Below are positions 34,765 through 44,145 of a DNA stretch of 64,000 nt, in pieces; within the stretch, counting starts at the first letter, position 1, and each line of letters begins with the position of its first letter. The position numbers and the translations under genes are program-made. The notes below the pieces were generated by a model. The model worked only from the letters and a program-made list of their open reading frames with translations, did not search any database and was not told where the DNA came from. This DNA is from an uncultured Pseudomonadota bacterium (GTDB lineage: Bacteria; Pseudomonadota; Gammaproteobacteria; Steroidobacterales; Steroidobacteraceae): assembly GCA_903879335.1 (NCBI GenBank), contig CAIRLC010000013.1:1-64000 (forward strand). The letters are read 5' to 3'.

Positions 34765-36887
34765 GCCCAACCAACGCGATGGATCGACGTACGTTCCTAC
34801 AAGGCTCAGTGGCAGCGGCCGGTGGCCTCGTTGTTGCCTTTAGCCTGACCCCGACAGCGATGGCCGCATCGACGGATTCCGATCACGTCTTTGCGCCGAA
34901 TGCGTTTATACGGATTTCACCTAACGGTGCGGTGACGCTGATGGTCAGCATGGCGGAGATGGGGCAAGGCGTACGAACCGCCTTGCCGATGATTTTGGCG
35001 GAAGAGCTGGACGCCGACTGGTCACGTATCACCGTTGAGCAAGCGCCGGTGGACGAGAAATACAACAATCCGCTCTTTCACATGCAAGGCACGGGTGGAT
35101 CGAGTTCAGTGCGAGCGTTTTATACTCCGCTTCGCACCGCAGGCGCGGCCGCGCGCAGCATGCTGCTCGATGCAGCCGCGGAACGACTCGGCGTCGCTGT
35201 TGCAGACTGCGGCACCGCGACCGGCTATGTGATCGGACCGCAGGGCCAACGCCTGTCCTACGGGGATCTCGCGACTGCTGCGGCGAAACGCGCTGTGCCC
35301 GAGCACCCGACGCTGAAAAATCCGAGGGAATTTCGTCTGATTGGTCACGAGATCGGTCGTACCGATACCGCGGACAAAGTGCGCGGTCGGGCAACCTTCG
35401 GCATTGACGTAGAGCTGCCGGGCTTATTGACCGCGGTGATCGCGCGTCCGCCCGCCCTCGGCGCGACCTTGAAATCGTTCGACGCCACCAAGGCACTGGC
35501 TGTAAAAGGCGTACGGTACGTGACACCGATCAGCGCCGGTATCGCCGTTGTTGCCGACGGATTTTACGCCGCCCGTAAAGGCCGTGACGCCCTTGAGGTC
35601 GACTGGGACGAAACCGCATCGTCCAGCCTATCGAGCGCCAGCATTCGGGCGACCATGACGGAATTGCTGGATAGCAACACAGCGATGGTCGCCAAAACAC
35701 AGGGTGATCCTGATGTCAGCGGCAATCGTCGGATCGAGGCCACGTACGCGGCGCCCTATCTGGCACATGCGTGCATGGAACCGATGAACGCAACCGCGCA
35801 CGTCACCGCGTCCAGTTGCGAGGTGTACGCGCCGACGCAAGCGCCGGGACCGAACCGAGCCATGGTAGCTGCGTTGTTGGGACTCAAGCCCGAACAGGTC
35901 ACTATTTCTCAGACTTACCTTGGTGGCGGATTTGGTCGACGATTTTGCCCCGACTTTATTACCGCAGCGGTCGAGGCCTCAAAAGCCACCGGTGTACCCG
36001 TCAAGGTGGTCTACACGCGTGAAGACGACATGCGTGCGCAGTATTACCGCCCCGGCGCGGTCGCGCGGCTGAGCGCAACAGTCGAAGACTCGGGTCTGCC
36101 CGCATCGTTCAAGGCTCGAGCGGTTGCCGCCTCGATCAATCGAGCATCGGGTTTCGGCAAGCAGAACGAACTCGACGGACAAGCCGTTGAGGGTCTGGCC
36201 TCGTGGCCATACAAGACGGCGAATATCCATGTCGACTGGGCTGAATATAAGGCGGGTCCCGGGGTCTGGTTTTGGCGCAGCGTCGGCTGCTCGCAGAACA
36301 TTTTCTTTGCTGAAAGCTTTATCGATGAGCTGGCGCATCTCAGTGGGCGGGATCCTTACGAGTACCGACGTGAACTGCTCAAGGACGAACCTCGTCTACT
36401 CGGGGTCTTGGATCTCGCCGCCAGTAAAGCGGGCTGGGGGACCCCTCTGCCGACAGGGCATGCCCGGGGCATCGCGGTCGCTGAAAGCTTCTCGAGCTAC
36501 GTCGCGGAGGTGGTCGAGGTCTCGCTCAATCCGGACGGTACTCCCAAAGTGCATCGAGTCGTCGCTGCAGTCGATTGCGGTACGGTAGTCAATCCAGCCA
36601 TTGTGCGGCGGCAAACCCAAAGCGCGATCGTTTATGGGTTATCGGCGGCTTTATGGGGCGAAATCACCGTTGCCGCCGGCCGTATTGAACAGGGCAATTT
36701 CGACACCTACCCCGTGGCAAGAATGCCGCACGTGCCACAGATCGATGTGCACGTGATTGAGAGCACAGCAGCCCCAACAGGCATTGGTGAGCCCGGCACC
36801 CCGCCGATCGCCCCCGCGATCGCGAATGCGCTCTACGTGCTGAACGGACGACGTTTGCGCGAACTGCCGTTAACCAAAAGCGTTTAA
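34761..36887 (+). CDS. iorB: Molybdopterin-binding subunit of an isoquinoline 1-oxidoreductase-type hydroxylase
   Basis: The 708-residue large subunit has a Tat signal ([23 protein letters not shown]), which implies export of the folded Mo enzyme to the periplasm. It shows MCD-binding stretches ([26 protein letters not shown]) and the C-terminal [18 protein letters not shown], whose Glu is the catalytic base of the family. The single combined subunit without a separate FAD subunit is as in IorAB, which donate electrons to cytochrome or quinone. No cytochrome or XdhC-like maturation gene is adjacent. Substrate unknown; aldehydes or N-heterocycles are typical. Confidence 0.85.
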   Translation: MSPTNAMDRRTFLQGSVAAAGGLVVAFSLTPTAMAASTDSDHVFAPNAFIRISPNGAVTLMVSMAEMGQGVRTALPMILAEELDADWSRITVEQAPVDEKYNNPLFHMQGTGGSSSVRAFYTPLRTAGAAARSMLLDAAAERLGVAVADCGTATGYVIGPQGQRLSYGDLATAAAKRAVPEHPTLKNPREFRLIGHEIGRTDTADKVRGRATFGIDVELPGLLTAVIARPPALGATLKSFDATKALAVKGVRYVTPISAGIAVVADGFYAARKGRDALEVDWDETASSSLSSASIRATMTELLDSNTAMVAKTQGDPDVSGNRRIEATYAAPYLAHACMEPMNATAHVTASSCEVYAPTQAPGPNRAMVAALLGLKPEQVTISQTYLGGGFGRRFCPDFITAAVEASKATGVPVKVVYTREDDMRAQYYRPGAVARLSATVEDSGLPASFKARAVAASINRASGFGKQNELDGQAVEGLASWPYKTANIHVDWAEYKAGPGVWFWRSVGCSQNIFFAESFIDELAHLSGRDPYEYRRELLKDEPRLLGVLDLAASKAGWGTPLPTGHARGIAVAESFSSYVAEVVEVSLNPDGTPKVHRVVAAVDCGTVVNPAIVRRQTQSAIVYGLSAALWGEITVAAGRIEQGNFDTYPVARMPHVPQIDVHVIESTAAPTGIGEPGTPPIAPAIANALYVLNGRRLRELPLTKSV

Positions 36888-36898
36888 GGCCTAAATCC

Positions 36899-36941
36899 AA
36901 CGCCTGGAGCAACGCGGCCTAGCCACGTTGCTCCAGGCGTT
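36899..36941. terminator. Strong bidirectional hairpin, 16-bp stem
   Basis: AACGCCTGGAGCAACG (36899-36914) and CGTTGCTCCAGGCGTT (36926-36941) are perfectly complementary. The 11-base loop itself contains GGC/GCC. It lies between the convergent iorB and MFS genes. Confidence 0.8.
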
Positions 36942-36950
36942 ATCGACCGG

Positions 36951-38492
36951 TCAATGCGCTTGAGAAGTATCTACGTTGGGCTTTGGACGATGGGTCAGCC
37001 AGATGAGTGGCGCGAGCAGCAAGACGACGATAGCGGCCCGCGAACAATAGTCGCGTAACGCGAGCACTGCTGCCTGTTGGTTGATCGTGTAATCGATCAT
37101 CCACAGCGCACCCTGGTGCGAGCCGGTCAAAGTCGACAACGTGCTCATGGCGTGCGGAACAGCCGGGGCGCCGTTATGCACGCTTTCGGTCAGTATCGCG
37201 TGGTGGCGTGTGATTCCGTTTTCCCAATAAGAGGCTGCGATCGCGGTGCCAAAGGCGCCGAATAGCGTTCGCAAGAAATTCTGCAAACCCGATGCCGTCG
37301 CGATTTGTGAAGCCGGAACCTCAGACATCGCAATTGCGGTGAGCGGCAAAAACAACGTGGACATGCCAAGTCCCAATACCGCTTGGGGAATCAGGATGTC
37401 CATGAACGTGACATCCGGCGTCATCGACGATCGCCAGGTATAGATCAATAAGAAAATGCAGGCTGAGAAGGTCGCGAAGTAGCGTGGGTCAACCCGCTGC
37501 AACGACATGGCGACGATCGGCGCCATCACCATGGAAAAGAGCCCCATCGGGGCTAAAGCCATGCCGGCCTGCAAGGCGGAGTAGCCCTTGAATGATTGCA
37601 GCCACAGCGGCATGAGCACGATATAGCCAAAGACCACCGCGAATAGCGTCGCCAAGGCAACACACGCACAGGCAAAACCACGATTCTTGAACAACGACAA
37701 ATCCACAACCGGATGCTTGTCCGTCAATTCCCAAATCAGAAAGGCCACAAAACCCACCGCCGCGACGCAACTGAGAGTCGTAATCAGTGTCGAGTTGAAC
37801 CAATCCAGCTCTCGGCCTTTATCCAAGACCAGCTGCAAGGCGCCCACCCAAACGACCAGCAGTACTAAACCAATGCCATCGACCGGTTCATTTTTGGTGG
37901 GCGTCTCACGGCTTCGATAAATGCGCCAGACCATCGCGCTGGACACAAGGCCCACAGGAATATTGATGTAGAAAATCCACGGCCAGGACAAATTGTCGGA
38001 GATCAATCCGCCCAGCATGGGTCCTGCGATGGGGGCGAGAAGAGTCGTCATCACCCAAGCGCCGAGCGCCGGGCCTGTTTTACCGCGCGGATAACTGCCC
38101 AGCAGCAAGGTCTGCGAGAGCGGCATGATCGGACCGCCACATAAACCTTGCGCGATACGGGCGACAACCAGCATCGGCAAACTGACCGACAGTGAACACA
38201 GCAGCGAGGACAGTGTAAAGCCTAAAATCGCCAGGACAAAAAGTCTGACTGTACCCACGCGACGCGTGAGCCAGCCGGTCAACGGCACAATAATCGCTTC
38301 GGCAACCGCGTAGGACGTGATGACCCAGGTACCTTGGCTCGGGCTGACGGCAAGACTGCCCGCAATATGCGGCACAGAGACGTTCGCAATGGTCATATCC
38401 AACACGACCATGAAGTTGGTCATGGCCAAGAAGAGCGTCGCGTAGAGCCGCGCCGGTCCTTCTAAGGGGCCATGTGCCGCCGGTCCACTCAC
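36951..38492 (-). CDS. DHA2-family multidrug efflux MFS permease (EmrB type)
   Basis: The 513-residue protein has about 14 predicted membrane helices. Family motifs are FLAMTNFMVVLDMTIANVSVPHIAG in helix 1, GWLTRRVGTVRLFV (motif A) and the motif-C region APIAGPMLGGLI. It should be the proton-driven inner-membrane pump of a tripartite system. The GTG start overlaps the adaptor gene stop by 4 bases. Third gene of the OMF-adaptor-pump operon under the divergent TetR regulator. Confidence 0.9.
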   Translation of the reverse strand: MSGPAAHGPLEGPARLYATLFLAMTNFMVVLDMTIANVSVPHIAGSLAVSPSQGTWVITSYAVAEAIIVPLTGWLTRRVGTVRLFVLAILGFTLSSLLCSLSVSLPMLVVARIAQGLCGGPIMPLSQTLLLGSYPRGKTGPALGAWVMTTLLAPIAGPMLGGLISDNLSWPWIFYINIPVGLVSSAMVWRIYRSRETPTKNEPVDGIGLVLLVVWVGALQLVLDKGRELDWFNSTLITTLSCVAAVGFVAFLIWELTDKHPVVDLSLFKNRGFACACVALATLFAVVFGYIVLMPLWLQSFKGYSALQAGMALAPMGLFSMVMAPIVAMSLQRVDPRYFATFSACIFLLIYTWRSSMTPDVTFMDILIPQAVLGLGMSTLFLPLTAIAMSEVPASQIATASGLQNFLRTLFGAFGTAIAASYWENGITRHHAILTESVHNGAPAVPHAMSTLSTLTGSHQGALWMIDYTINQQAAVLALRDYCSRAAIVVLLLAPLIWLTHRPKPNVDTSQAH

Positions 38493-39718
38493 CGCGTTGA
38501 AGCCTCGTGATGACGTTTCGTCACGTGGCTGTCGCCAGACATGACCTCGTGTAACAACGCGGCGATGCGCGCATCCGCCTCAGCCTCCAAGCCCTCGTAC
38601 CCCGACGATGCCGTCGCAGGGGCAGTGACGGTTGCTTTCGCATCGCTTGGATGAGTATCCACGTCGGCCACCATGGAGAGGCCAACCCGCAAGGGATGTT
38701 CAGCCAACTCCTTGGCATCCAAGTCGACCCGCACCGGCACGCGCTGAACCACTTTGATCCAATTGCCGGTGGCATTTTGTGCGGGCAGCAACGCGAAAGC
38801 CGATCCGGTTCCCGCATCTAAACCGGCCACACGGCCGCGGTATTTCACCGCGCTGCCATAAAGATCTGCCGTGAGTTCAACCGGCTGCCCGACGCGCACG
38901 TTGCGCAATTGCGCTTCCTTAAAATTCGCATCGACCCAGACTGCGCTCAAAGGCACGATGGCCATGATAGGCGTCCCGGGGGCCACATAGGAGCCGACCG
39001 TGACGGCGCGTCGTGCAACTTGCCCATCGATCGGTGCACGGATCGTCGCCCGACCTTCATTGATGATGCCTTGACGCAACACGGATGCCGCGGTGAGAAC
39101 CCGCGGATGGTGGGACGCGTCGACGCCGTTCGTCATTGCGGCCTGCGCGATATAGCGTTGATTCGCTGATTCCGCACGCCGTGCGGCGGCCAACGCGCGA
39201 GCCGCAGTTGCTTTACTGGCTTCCTCCGCGTGAGCAAGCTCCTCGCCCATCACGCCGCCATCGGTCGATGCCGCTTGACGGCGCGACAAGTCGGCCCGAG
39301 CGTGTTCCTGATCGATGTGGGCGACGTCGAGGTCTGCTCGGGCAGAAGCGGCATCAGCGGCCAGCGAGGCCGTCTGCGCATAGAGCGAACGGACTTCACG
39401 CACCGTGCGGACAAATTCAGCTTCAGCCCGCTCGCGATTAATGCGCATATCGGTCACGTCAAACTGAACCAGCGGGTCGCCGGCTGTCACCGCCATGGTG
39501 TCTTCGACCAAAATCTTTGCGACCGTGCCGGACACTTGCGGCGTCACTGAGACGATATCGCCGGCAACGGTCGCGTCATCGGTCTCGACATGAAAGCGGC
39601 CATGCAAAAACCAACGCGCGACGATCGTCCCGACAATCACCAATACCACGAGGCCGAGAATACTCAGGGCCCTGCGCCGGAATGAACTTTTGGGTTGATC
39701 CGTTGTTTCGCTATTCAT
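38489..39718 (-). CDS. HlyD/EmrA-family periplasmic adaptor
   Basis: The 409-residue membrane-fusion protein has one N-terminal transmembrane helix (ALSILGLVVLVIVGTIVARWFL), the lipoyl half-motif DIVSVTPQVSGTVAKILVEDTMAVTAGDPL, a long coiled coil (residues 95-210) and the second half-motif IDGQVARRAVTVGSYVAPGTPIMAIV. It links the inner-membrane pump with the outer-membrane channel. Both ends overlap its neighbours by 4 bases. Confidence 0.9.
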   Translation of the reverse strand: MNSETTDQPKSSFRRRALSILGLVVLVIVGTIVARWFLHGRFHVETDDATVAGDIVSVTPQVSGTVAKILVEDTMAVTAGDPLVQFDVTDMRINRERAEAEFVRTVREVRSLYAQTASLAADAASARADLDVAHIDQEHARADLSRRQAASTDGGVMGEELAHAEEASKATAARALAAARRAESANQRYIAQAAMTNGVDASHHPRVLTAASVLRQGIINEGRATIRAPIDGQVARRAVTVGSYVAPGTPIMAIVPLSAVWVDANFKEAQLRNVRVGQPVELTADLYGSAVKYRGRVAGLDAGTGSAFALLPAQNATGNWIKVVQRVPVRVDLDAKELAEHPLRVGLSMVADVDTHPSDAKATVTAPATASSGYEGLEAEADARIAALLHEVMSGDSHVTKRHHEASTR

Positions 39719-41136
39719 TTCGCTTTTTCCTCTCGGGTCGTTCCACCGAGTGCTTCGATAAGATCCACATCCAGAGTTTTGGCCCGCGCAACAAGGCGGA
39801 TGATTTCACGCTCTCGTTCGAGCACGTGGATTTGAGCCGCATGGAGTTCCGTTTCTGCCGAAATACCCGCGGCGTAACGACGTTCGACGGACTTCATGGC
39901 CAGCACGTCCGCATCCTTCGCCTTCTCAACGGCAGCAAGCGACGCCGCGTTTGCCGTTCGCCCGGACAATGCCCGACTGACCTCGTCCACGGCGCGAATC
40001 ACGGTGGCCTGATAATCCGCGCGCATCGCAGCGTATTGCGCGTCTTGAATGCGCACGGCCGCGGCGCGTTGCCCACCGTCGAAAATAGGCAGCGAGAGCG
40101 CCGGGCCGGCACTCCATTCATGGCTACCGGATTCGAATAACCGTCCGGCTGTACGGGACTGCAGTCCGAAATTGGCATTGAACTCCAGATCAGGCAAGTA
40201 CGCCCGGTGAGCCGCGACCTGCTCATAGGCGACCGCCGCGACTCGATCGCGCGCAGCGCGCACGTCAGCCCGGCGCGCGAGCAGCCCAAGGCGCATGTCT
40301 TTCGGTAATGCCAGCGAATGTGCTGCCGCTAATGCTTTGGGCTGTAGGCCTTGCATGGCATCTGGCCCTTGCCCCGCCAACGCGGCCAAGACCTCTTTCG
40401 CCCGCGCGATCCGCTCATCGGCTGCGGCCAGTTGCTCGACGAAGGCCTCGGTCTCAGCTGCGGTGTGGTGTGCGGCAGCTGCCGCATCCAGTCCGGCATC
40501 TGCACGTGCATCGGCGATCGCGCGAATGCGCACGACTTGTTGATAGATATGCGCCAGCGATTCGCGGTCGGCGATCGCGGCGGCAAGCTCGAAGTAGACC
40601 CGCGCCGTGGTGGCGGCCACAGCCTCAGCGGCACGCGCGGCCTCTTCACGGGCAGCGGCCGCTTCTTGGACACGGGCGCCCACTTGGGCGCGCGCAACCC
40701 CTGTCAGATCGAGGCGATAAGTTAACGCCGATGCGATCTCGAGGAGCGTGAATGTCTGGCCGCCGAACGGCGCCGGAAACATGCCATTGGCGCTGATTTG
40801 CTGCCGACCCGGCGCCACTCGAATGCCGAAATGCGGTCTGAGACTGCTCGCCTGAGCCTCAGCCACGGCCGCTGAGGCTGACGCATGTGCACGGGCCAGC
40901 GCGATAGAGGGATTCGCTACCAAGATATCCTTCATCAGCGAGGACAGCACGGGGTCTTCATAGCGGGACCACCAGCCCGCCGTCGGCCACGCGGCCTCTC
41001 CAGTGCCCCACGTCGTGGTTGCCTCGACGACCGCATTGCGGTCATCCGCGGGAAGATCAATTTTCGGCACCGGTGCGCACGCTGCCATCAGGGCCGTGCA
41101 TGCAACGATTGCTGCCCTTAGGTTTTCGGTATTCAT
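39715..41136 (-). CDS. NodT-family outer-membrane efflux channel (lipoprotein)
   Basis: The 473-residue TolC-like protein starts with a lipoprotein signal (AAIVACTALMAACAP, lipid on the Cys). WWSRYEDPVLSSLMKDILVANPSIALARA follows, the typical start of the RND/NodT outer-membrane factor, then two long helical repeats with RADVRAARDRV. It is the first gene of the operon; its promoter region holds a TTGACA box and the TetR-type palindrome. Confidence 0.9.
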   Translation of the reverse strand: MNTENLRAAIVACTALMAACAPVPKIDLPADDRNAVVEATTTWGTGEAAWPTAGWWSRYEDPVLSSLMKDILVANPSIALARAHASASAAVAEAQASSLRPHFGIRVAPGRQQISANGMFPAPFGGQTFTLLEIASALTYRLDLTGVARAQVGARVQEAAAAREEAARAAEAVAATTARVYFELAAAIADRESLAHIYQQVVRIRAIADARADAGLDAAAAAHHTAAETEAFVEQLAAADERIARAKEVLAALAGQGPDAMQGLQPKALAAAHSLALPKDMRLGLLARRADVRAARDRVAAVAYEQVAAHRAYLPDLEFNANFGLQSRTAGRLFESGSHEWSAGPALSLPIFDGGQRAAAVRIQDAQYAAMRADYQATVIRAVDEVSRALSGRTANAASLAAVEKAKDADVLAMKSVERRYAAGISAETELHAAQIHVLEREREIIRLVARAKTLDVDLIEALGGTTREEKAK

Positions 41137-41171
41137 CGCGAAGTCTCGGCCAGCCTTAATGACTTGCGCGT

Positions 41172-41207
41172 ATAGTAAATTTATATAAAAATGACTGTCA
41201 AGTCATT
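41172..41207. promoter_or_regulatory. Efflux operon promoter overlapping a TetR-type operator
   Basis: On the minus strand TTGACA (41196-41201) and TACTAT (41172-41177) are separated by 18 bases, a good sigma-70 promoter pointing at the outer-membrane factor gene. The palindrome AATGACT (41190-41196)-GTCA-AGTCATT (41201-41207) covers the -35 box, so the divergent TetR protein would block the polymerase there. A further AATGACTTG half-site begins at 41159. Confidence 0.65.
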
Positions 41208-41226
41208 TAAGCGCATCGTATAAGTT

Positions 41227-41904
41227 ATGTCCGCCTCATATCCAGAACAAATATTAGACGACAAGGACTCGTCCGCGCCAAAAACGGCACGCCAACGGGA
41301 GCGCGATGCCGTCATTTTGCAAGCAGCCACCGCCGAATTTGCAGCTGCAGGCTATGAAAACGCGCGACTCGAGGACATCGCCCAGCGCGCCGGCGTCGCC
41401 AAAGGCACGCTCTACCTGTACTACGAAGATAAGGCCGCTCTCTTCAAAGCCGCCGTCCGTTCGCTCATCCAACCGGCACTGCAGCGACTGCAAGAGCGCG
41501 TGATGTCGGCTGAGGGGTCCGCGGTTGACCTGTTACGTGCGTCGTTACAACAGATTTACGGTGAAATCGCCTCAGACAATGCGCGGCGTGAACTGGTCCG
41601 TCTGTTGATCGCGGACGGACGACGGTTCCCGGACCTCGGCGACTTTTACCATGACGAAGTCATCGCCAAAGGCACTGCAACGTTTCGGATGATTCTCTGG
41701 CGAGGCATCGCTACCGGGGAGTTTCGACATTCACCGGCGGAAGAATTTCCGCAGTTAATGCTAGCACCGGCCGTGGCGTTCTCTAACTGGAAGCTGATGT
41801 TCGGCGAGCGGCATCAAATGGATCTCGATCGTTATGTCGAAGCCCATTTTCAGTTCCTCTTAGCCGCGATTCGTAATCCAGACGCTGGATCAGATCGAAC
41901 GTGA
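41227..41904 (+). CDS. TetR-family repressor of the efflux operon
   Basis: The protein has 225 residues. The N-terminal HTH (residues 24-68) reads ILQAATAEFAAAGYENARLEDIAQRAGVAKGTLYLYYEDKAALF, a textbook TetR domain. The rest is the helical ligand-binding domain. It is divergent from the three-gene efflux operon with a palindromic operator in between. There is no clear Shine-Dalgarno before the ATG. The final codons form part of a 14-bp terminator stem. Confidence 0.9.
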   Translation: MSASYPEQILDDKDSSAPKTARQRERDAVILQAATAEFAAAGYENARLEDIAQRAGVAKGTLYLYYEDKAALFKAAVRSLIQPALQRLQERVMSAEGSAVDLLRASLQQIYGEIASDNARRELVRLLIADGRRFPDLGDFYHDEVIAKGTATFRMILWRGIATGEFRHSPAEEFPQLMLAPAVAFSNWKLMFGERHQMDLDRYVEAHFQFLLAAIRNPDAGSDRT

Positions 41905-41916
41905 TCCAGCGTCTGG
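41878..41916. terminator. Hairpin with 14-bp perfect stem overlapping tetR 3' end
   Basis: CCAGACGCTGGATC (41878-41891) and GATCCAGCGTCTGG (41903-41916) pair perfectly around an 11-base loop. The stem contains the last tetR codons and its TGA. It separates tetR from the convergent pobA gene. Confidence 0.7.
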
Positions 41917-41938
41917 GACAATTTCGACTCACGAGCGT

Positions 41939-43105
41939 TCACCCCGCAGCAAAAGGCAAGCCCGCATAATTTTCAGCCATCGCTGCCGACCCCGCAGCGG
42001 ATTGGGCAATCCAATCCAACTCCGCAACCTGCAAGCGCTGTGCGAACGTTTCATCGCCGAATCGATGCATCAGAGTGGTGAACCACCAACTGAATCGAGT
42101 GGCTTTCCAGACCCTGGATAGCGCACGACTTGAATAGGCGGCTAGCAGCGTGTCGTTCTGCCGGCGGAAATAATCCACAAGACCTTCATGCAGAACGCGC
42201 ACATCGGATGCCGCTAAATTCAGCCCCTTAGCCCCAGTGGGTGGAACGATGTGCGCAGCATCGCCGACCAAAAACAAACGATCAAATCGCATCGGCTCCG
42301 TCACAAAACTGCGCAGCGGCGCGATACTTTTCTCAATGGAAGGACCACGGACAAGCTTTGCGACATAGTCTGCTGGCAATCGACGGGCCAATTCATCCCA
42401 AAACCGATCGTCGTCCCACTTCTCCACCTGATCATTCAGTGCGCACTGGATGTAATACCGGCTCCGGGTCGCCGAGCGTTGACTGCACAACGCAAAGCCG
42501 CGTTCATGATTGGCATACACCAGCTCGTGGTGCAGCGGCGGTACGTCGGCCAGCACGCCGAGCCAACCGAAGGGATACACGCGCTCATGTTCGACGACCC
42601 GATCGCGAGGGATGCTCGCGCGGCATATGCCGTGATAGCCATCGCAGCCGGCGATGTACTCCGCCTCTACCACCTCGCGCACGCCGTCTTTGAGGTACGA
42701 GACGTGCGCCGCGTGTGTGAAGTCTTCAATCCGGACGTCGGCCGCTTCCCACACCACACGATCAGCTGATGCGTCGCCTAAATCCTTTTGCAATTCGGAC
42801 TGCCCATAGACGAGGAGATTTTTGCCGGTGAGCCCCTTGACGTCGATGCGGTGGCTTCGCCCATCGAATGCGAGATCAAAACCGTCATGGACGAGTCCCT
42901 CGCGCAACATCCGCTCGCCGACACCGGCGTCCCTGATCAACTCAACCGTGGTCCATTCCAGCAAGCCCGCACGAATACGCGCCTCGACGTAGGGGCGGGC
43001 TTGGCGCTCCAGTACGAGACAATCCACGCCATCGCGGGCTAATAGCTGCGACAACAACAGTCCCGAAGGACCCGCTCCAATAATCACAACTTGAGTTTTT
43101 TTCAC
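41939..43105 (-). CDS. pobA: 4-hydroxybenzoate 3-monooxygenase
   Basis: This 388-residue flavoprotein hydroxylase converts 4-hydroxybenzoate to protocatechuate with NADPH and oxygen. It shows VVIIGAGPSGLLLSQLL (FAD GxGxxG), RIRAGLLEWTTVELIRDAGVGERM, the CDGYHGICRASIP motif, and GDAAHIVPPTGAKGLNLAASDV, close to PobA of Pseudomonas. It feeds protocatechuate into the lig operon that begins at 45442. It is divergent from an AraC-type regulator with a 17-bp perfect palindrome between them. Confidence 0.93.
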   Translation of the reverse strand: MKKTQVVIIGAGPSGLLLSQLLARDGVDCLVLERQARPYVEARIRAGLLEWTTVELIRDAGVGERMLREGLVHDGFDLAFDGRSHRIDVKGLTGKNLLVYGQSELQKDLGDASADRVVWEAADVRIEDFTHAAHVSYLKDGVREVVEAEYIAGCDGYHGICRASIPRDRVVEHERVYPFGWLGVLADVPPLHHELVYANHERGFALCSQRSATRSRYYIQCALNDQVEKWDDDRFWDELARRLPADYVAKLVRGPSIEKSIAPLRSFVTEPMRFDRLFLVGDAAHIVPPTGAKGLNLAASDVRVLHEGLVDYFRRQNDTLLAAYSSRALSRVWKATRFSWWFTTLMHRFGDETFAQRLQVAELDWIAQSAAGSAAMAENYAGLPFAAG

Positions 43106-43123
43106 TTATCAGACCCACTCATC

Positions 43124-43140
43124 ACATCGATGATCGATGT
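43124..43140. promoter_or_regulatory. 17-bp perfect palindrome between pobA and its regulator
   Basis: ACATCGATGATCGATGT is symmetric about G43132. It lies 19 bases upstream of pobA and 40 bases upstream of the regulator start, in a 74-bp divergent gap, so it is very likely a regulatory site. Confidence 0.5.
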
Positions 43141-43179
43141 AAGTACAACGAAGAATCCCGCTTTATCTCATCCCAAGGA

Positions 43180-44145
43180 ATGGATTCTAGCCACTGGAAC
43201 TTGTACTTTTCTCACATGGTCAATCCTGTAAAACATCGTATTCGCCGTTCCACGGCCATTCCCGCCTATGTGCTTTACGGCGAAGCCCTCGAAATCGCGA
43301 GCGAACGATTGATCCACATCGAGACCGTTGCCGCCCGTAGCCGCTTGCACGACTGGCATATTCGACCTCACCGTCATACGGACCTGCACCAGCTCCTGCT
43401 GCTGCGCCGTGGACGGGTCCTGGCGCGTCTGGACGGTCAGGAAACGGACTTAGCCACCCCAGCGGCGCTGGTTATTCCCCCCGGCGTCGTCCATTCCTTC
43501 CAATTTCGACCTGACACCGTCGGGTTCGTCTTATCCATCGCGACCGACCTGGTCGAAGATCTGGCGAGCGCTGATCCGTTTCTACGATCGTTGCTGGCGC
43601 AAGTGTCCGCCGAGCGGATCGAATCGCGCGCCCTAGCCCGCACCGATTTGTGGCCACTCAGTGACATGCTGCTGCGCGAATTTACGCGCGCGGCGCATGG
43701 CCGTCAGAGCGCCTTACGCGGCCTGCTGGCCGCCTTGTTGGCCAATTTCCGTCGTCTGAAGGCGGGCGCATCCCACCAGGACGCTGCGGCAACGGGTTCG
43801 CGCGAATTGGTCGCACGATTCCGAGAACTGCTGGAAAAGCGCTTGCATGAACGAAGAACGATCGCGCAATACGCCACGGAGCTCGGCGTGAACGAGGCCC
43901 GTTTACGGCGAGCCTGTGTCGCCATCACCACTCGCACGCCGATTGAACTCATACAGCGGCGCGTGCTCCTCGAGGCGGAGCGCCTTCTGAGGTACACGTC
44001 GATGTCCGTCAGCCAAGTCGCGTACCACCTCGGATTCGAGGATCCAGCCTATTTTTCGCGCTTCTTTACTCGCGGCACCGGTCGAGCACCGCGACTATTC
44101 CGCGCCAGTGACGGATTAGAACCATCCGCATCCAGTGACTCCTGA
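43180..44145 (+). CDS. AraC-family regulator, PobR/PobC-like
   Basis: The protein has 321 residues. The N-terminal cupin-like sensing domain (IPAYVLYGEALEIASERLIHIE, then HIRPHRHTDLHQLLLLRRG) is followed by a C-terminal AraC double HTH (IAQYATELGVNEARLRRACVAITTRTPIELIQRRVLLEAERLL, then SVSQVAYHLGFEDPAYFSRFFTRGTGRAP). This fits the AraC-type activators of pobA in pseudomonads. The start is uncertain: ATG 43180 or ATG 43216. Its last 97 bases overlap the end of the convergent LysR gene. Confidence 0.85.
   Translation: MDSSHWNLYFSHMVNPVKHRIRRSTAIPAYVLYGEALEIASERLIHIETVAARSRLHDWHIRPHRHTDLHQLLLLRRGRVLARLDGQETDLATPAALVIPPGVVHSFQFRPDTVGFVLSIATDLVEDLASADPFLRSLLAQVSAERIESRALARTDLWPLSDMLLREFTRAAHGRQSALRGLLAALLANFRRLKAGASHQDAAATGSRELVARFRELLEKRLHERRTIAQYATELGVNEARLRRACVAITTRTPIELIQRRVLLEAERLLRYTSMSVSQVAYHLGFEDPAYFSRFFTRGTGRAPRLFRASDGLEPSASSDS

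Noticed and set aside
35029-35526. A 165-codon minus-strand frame
   Set aside because: Arginine- and proline-rich shadow of iorB, with no ribosome site or family signature.
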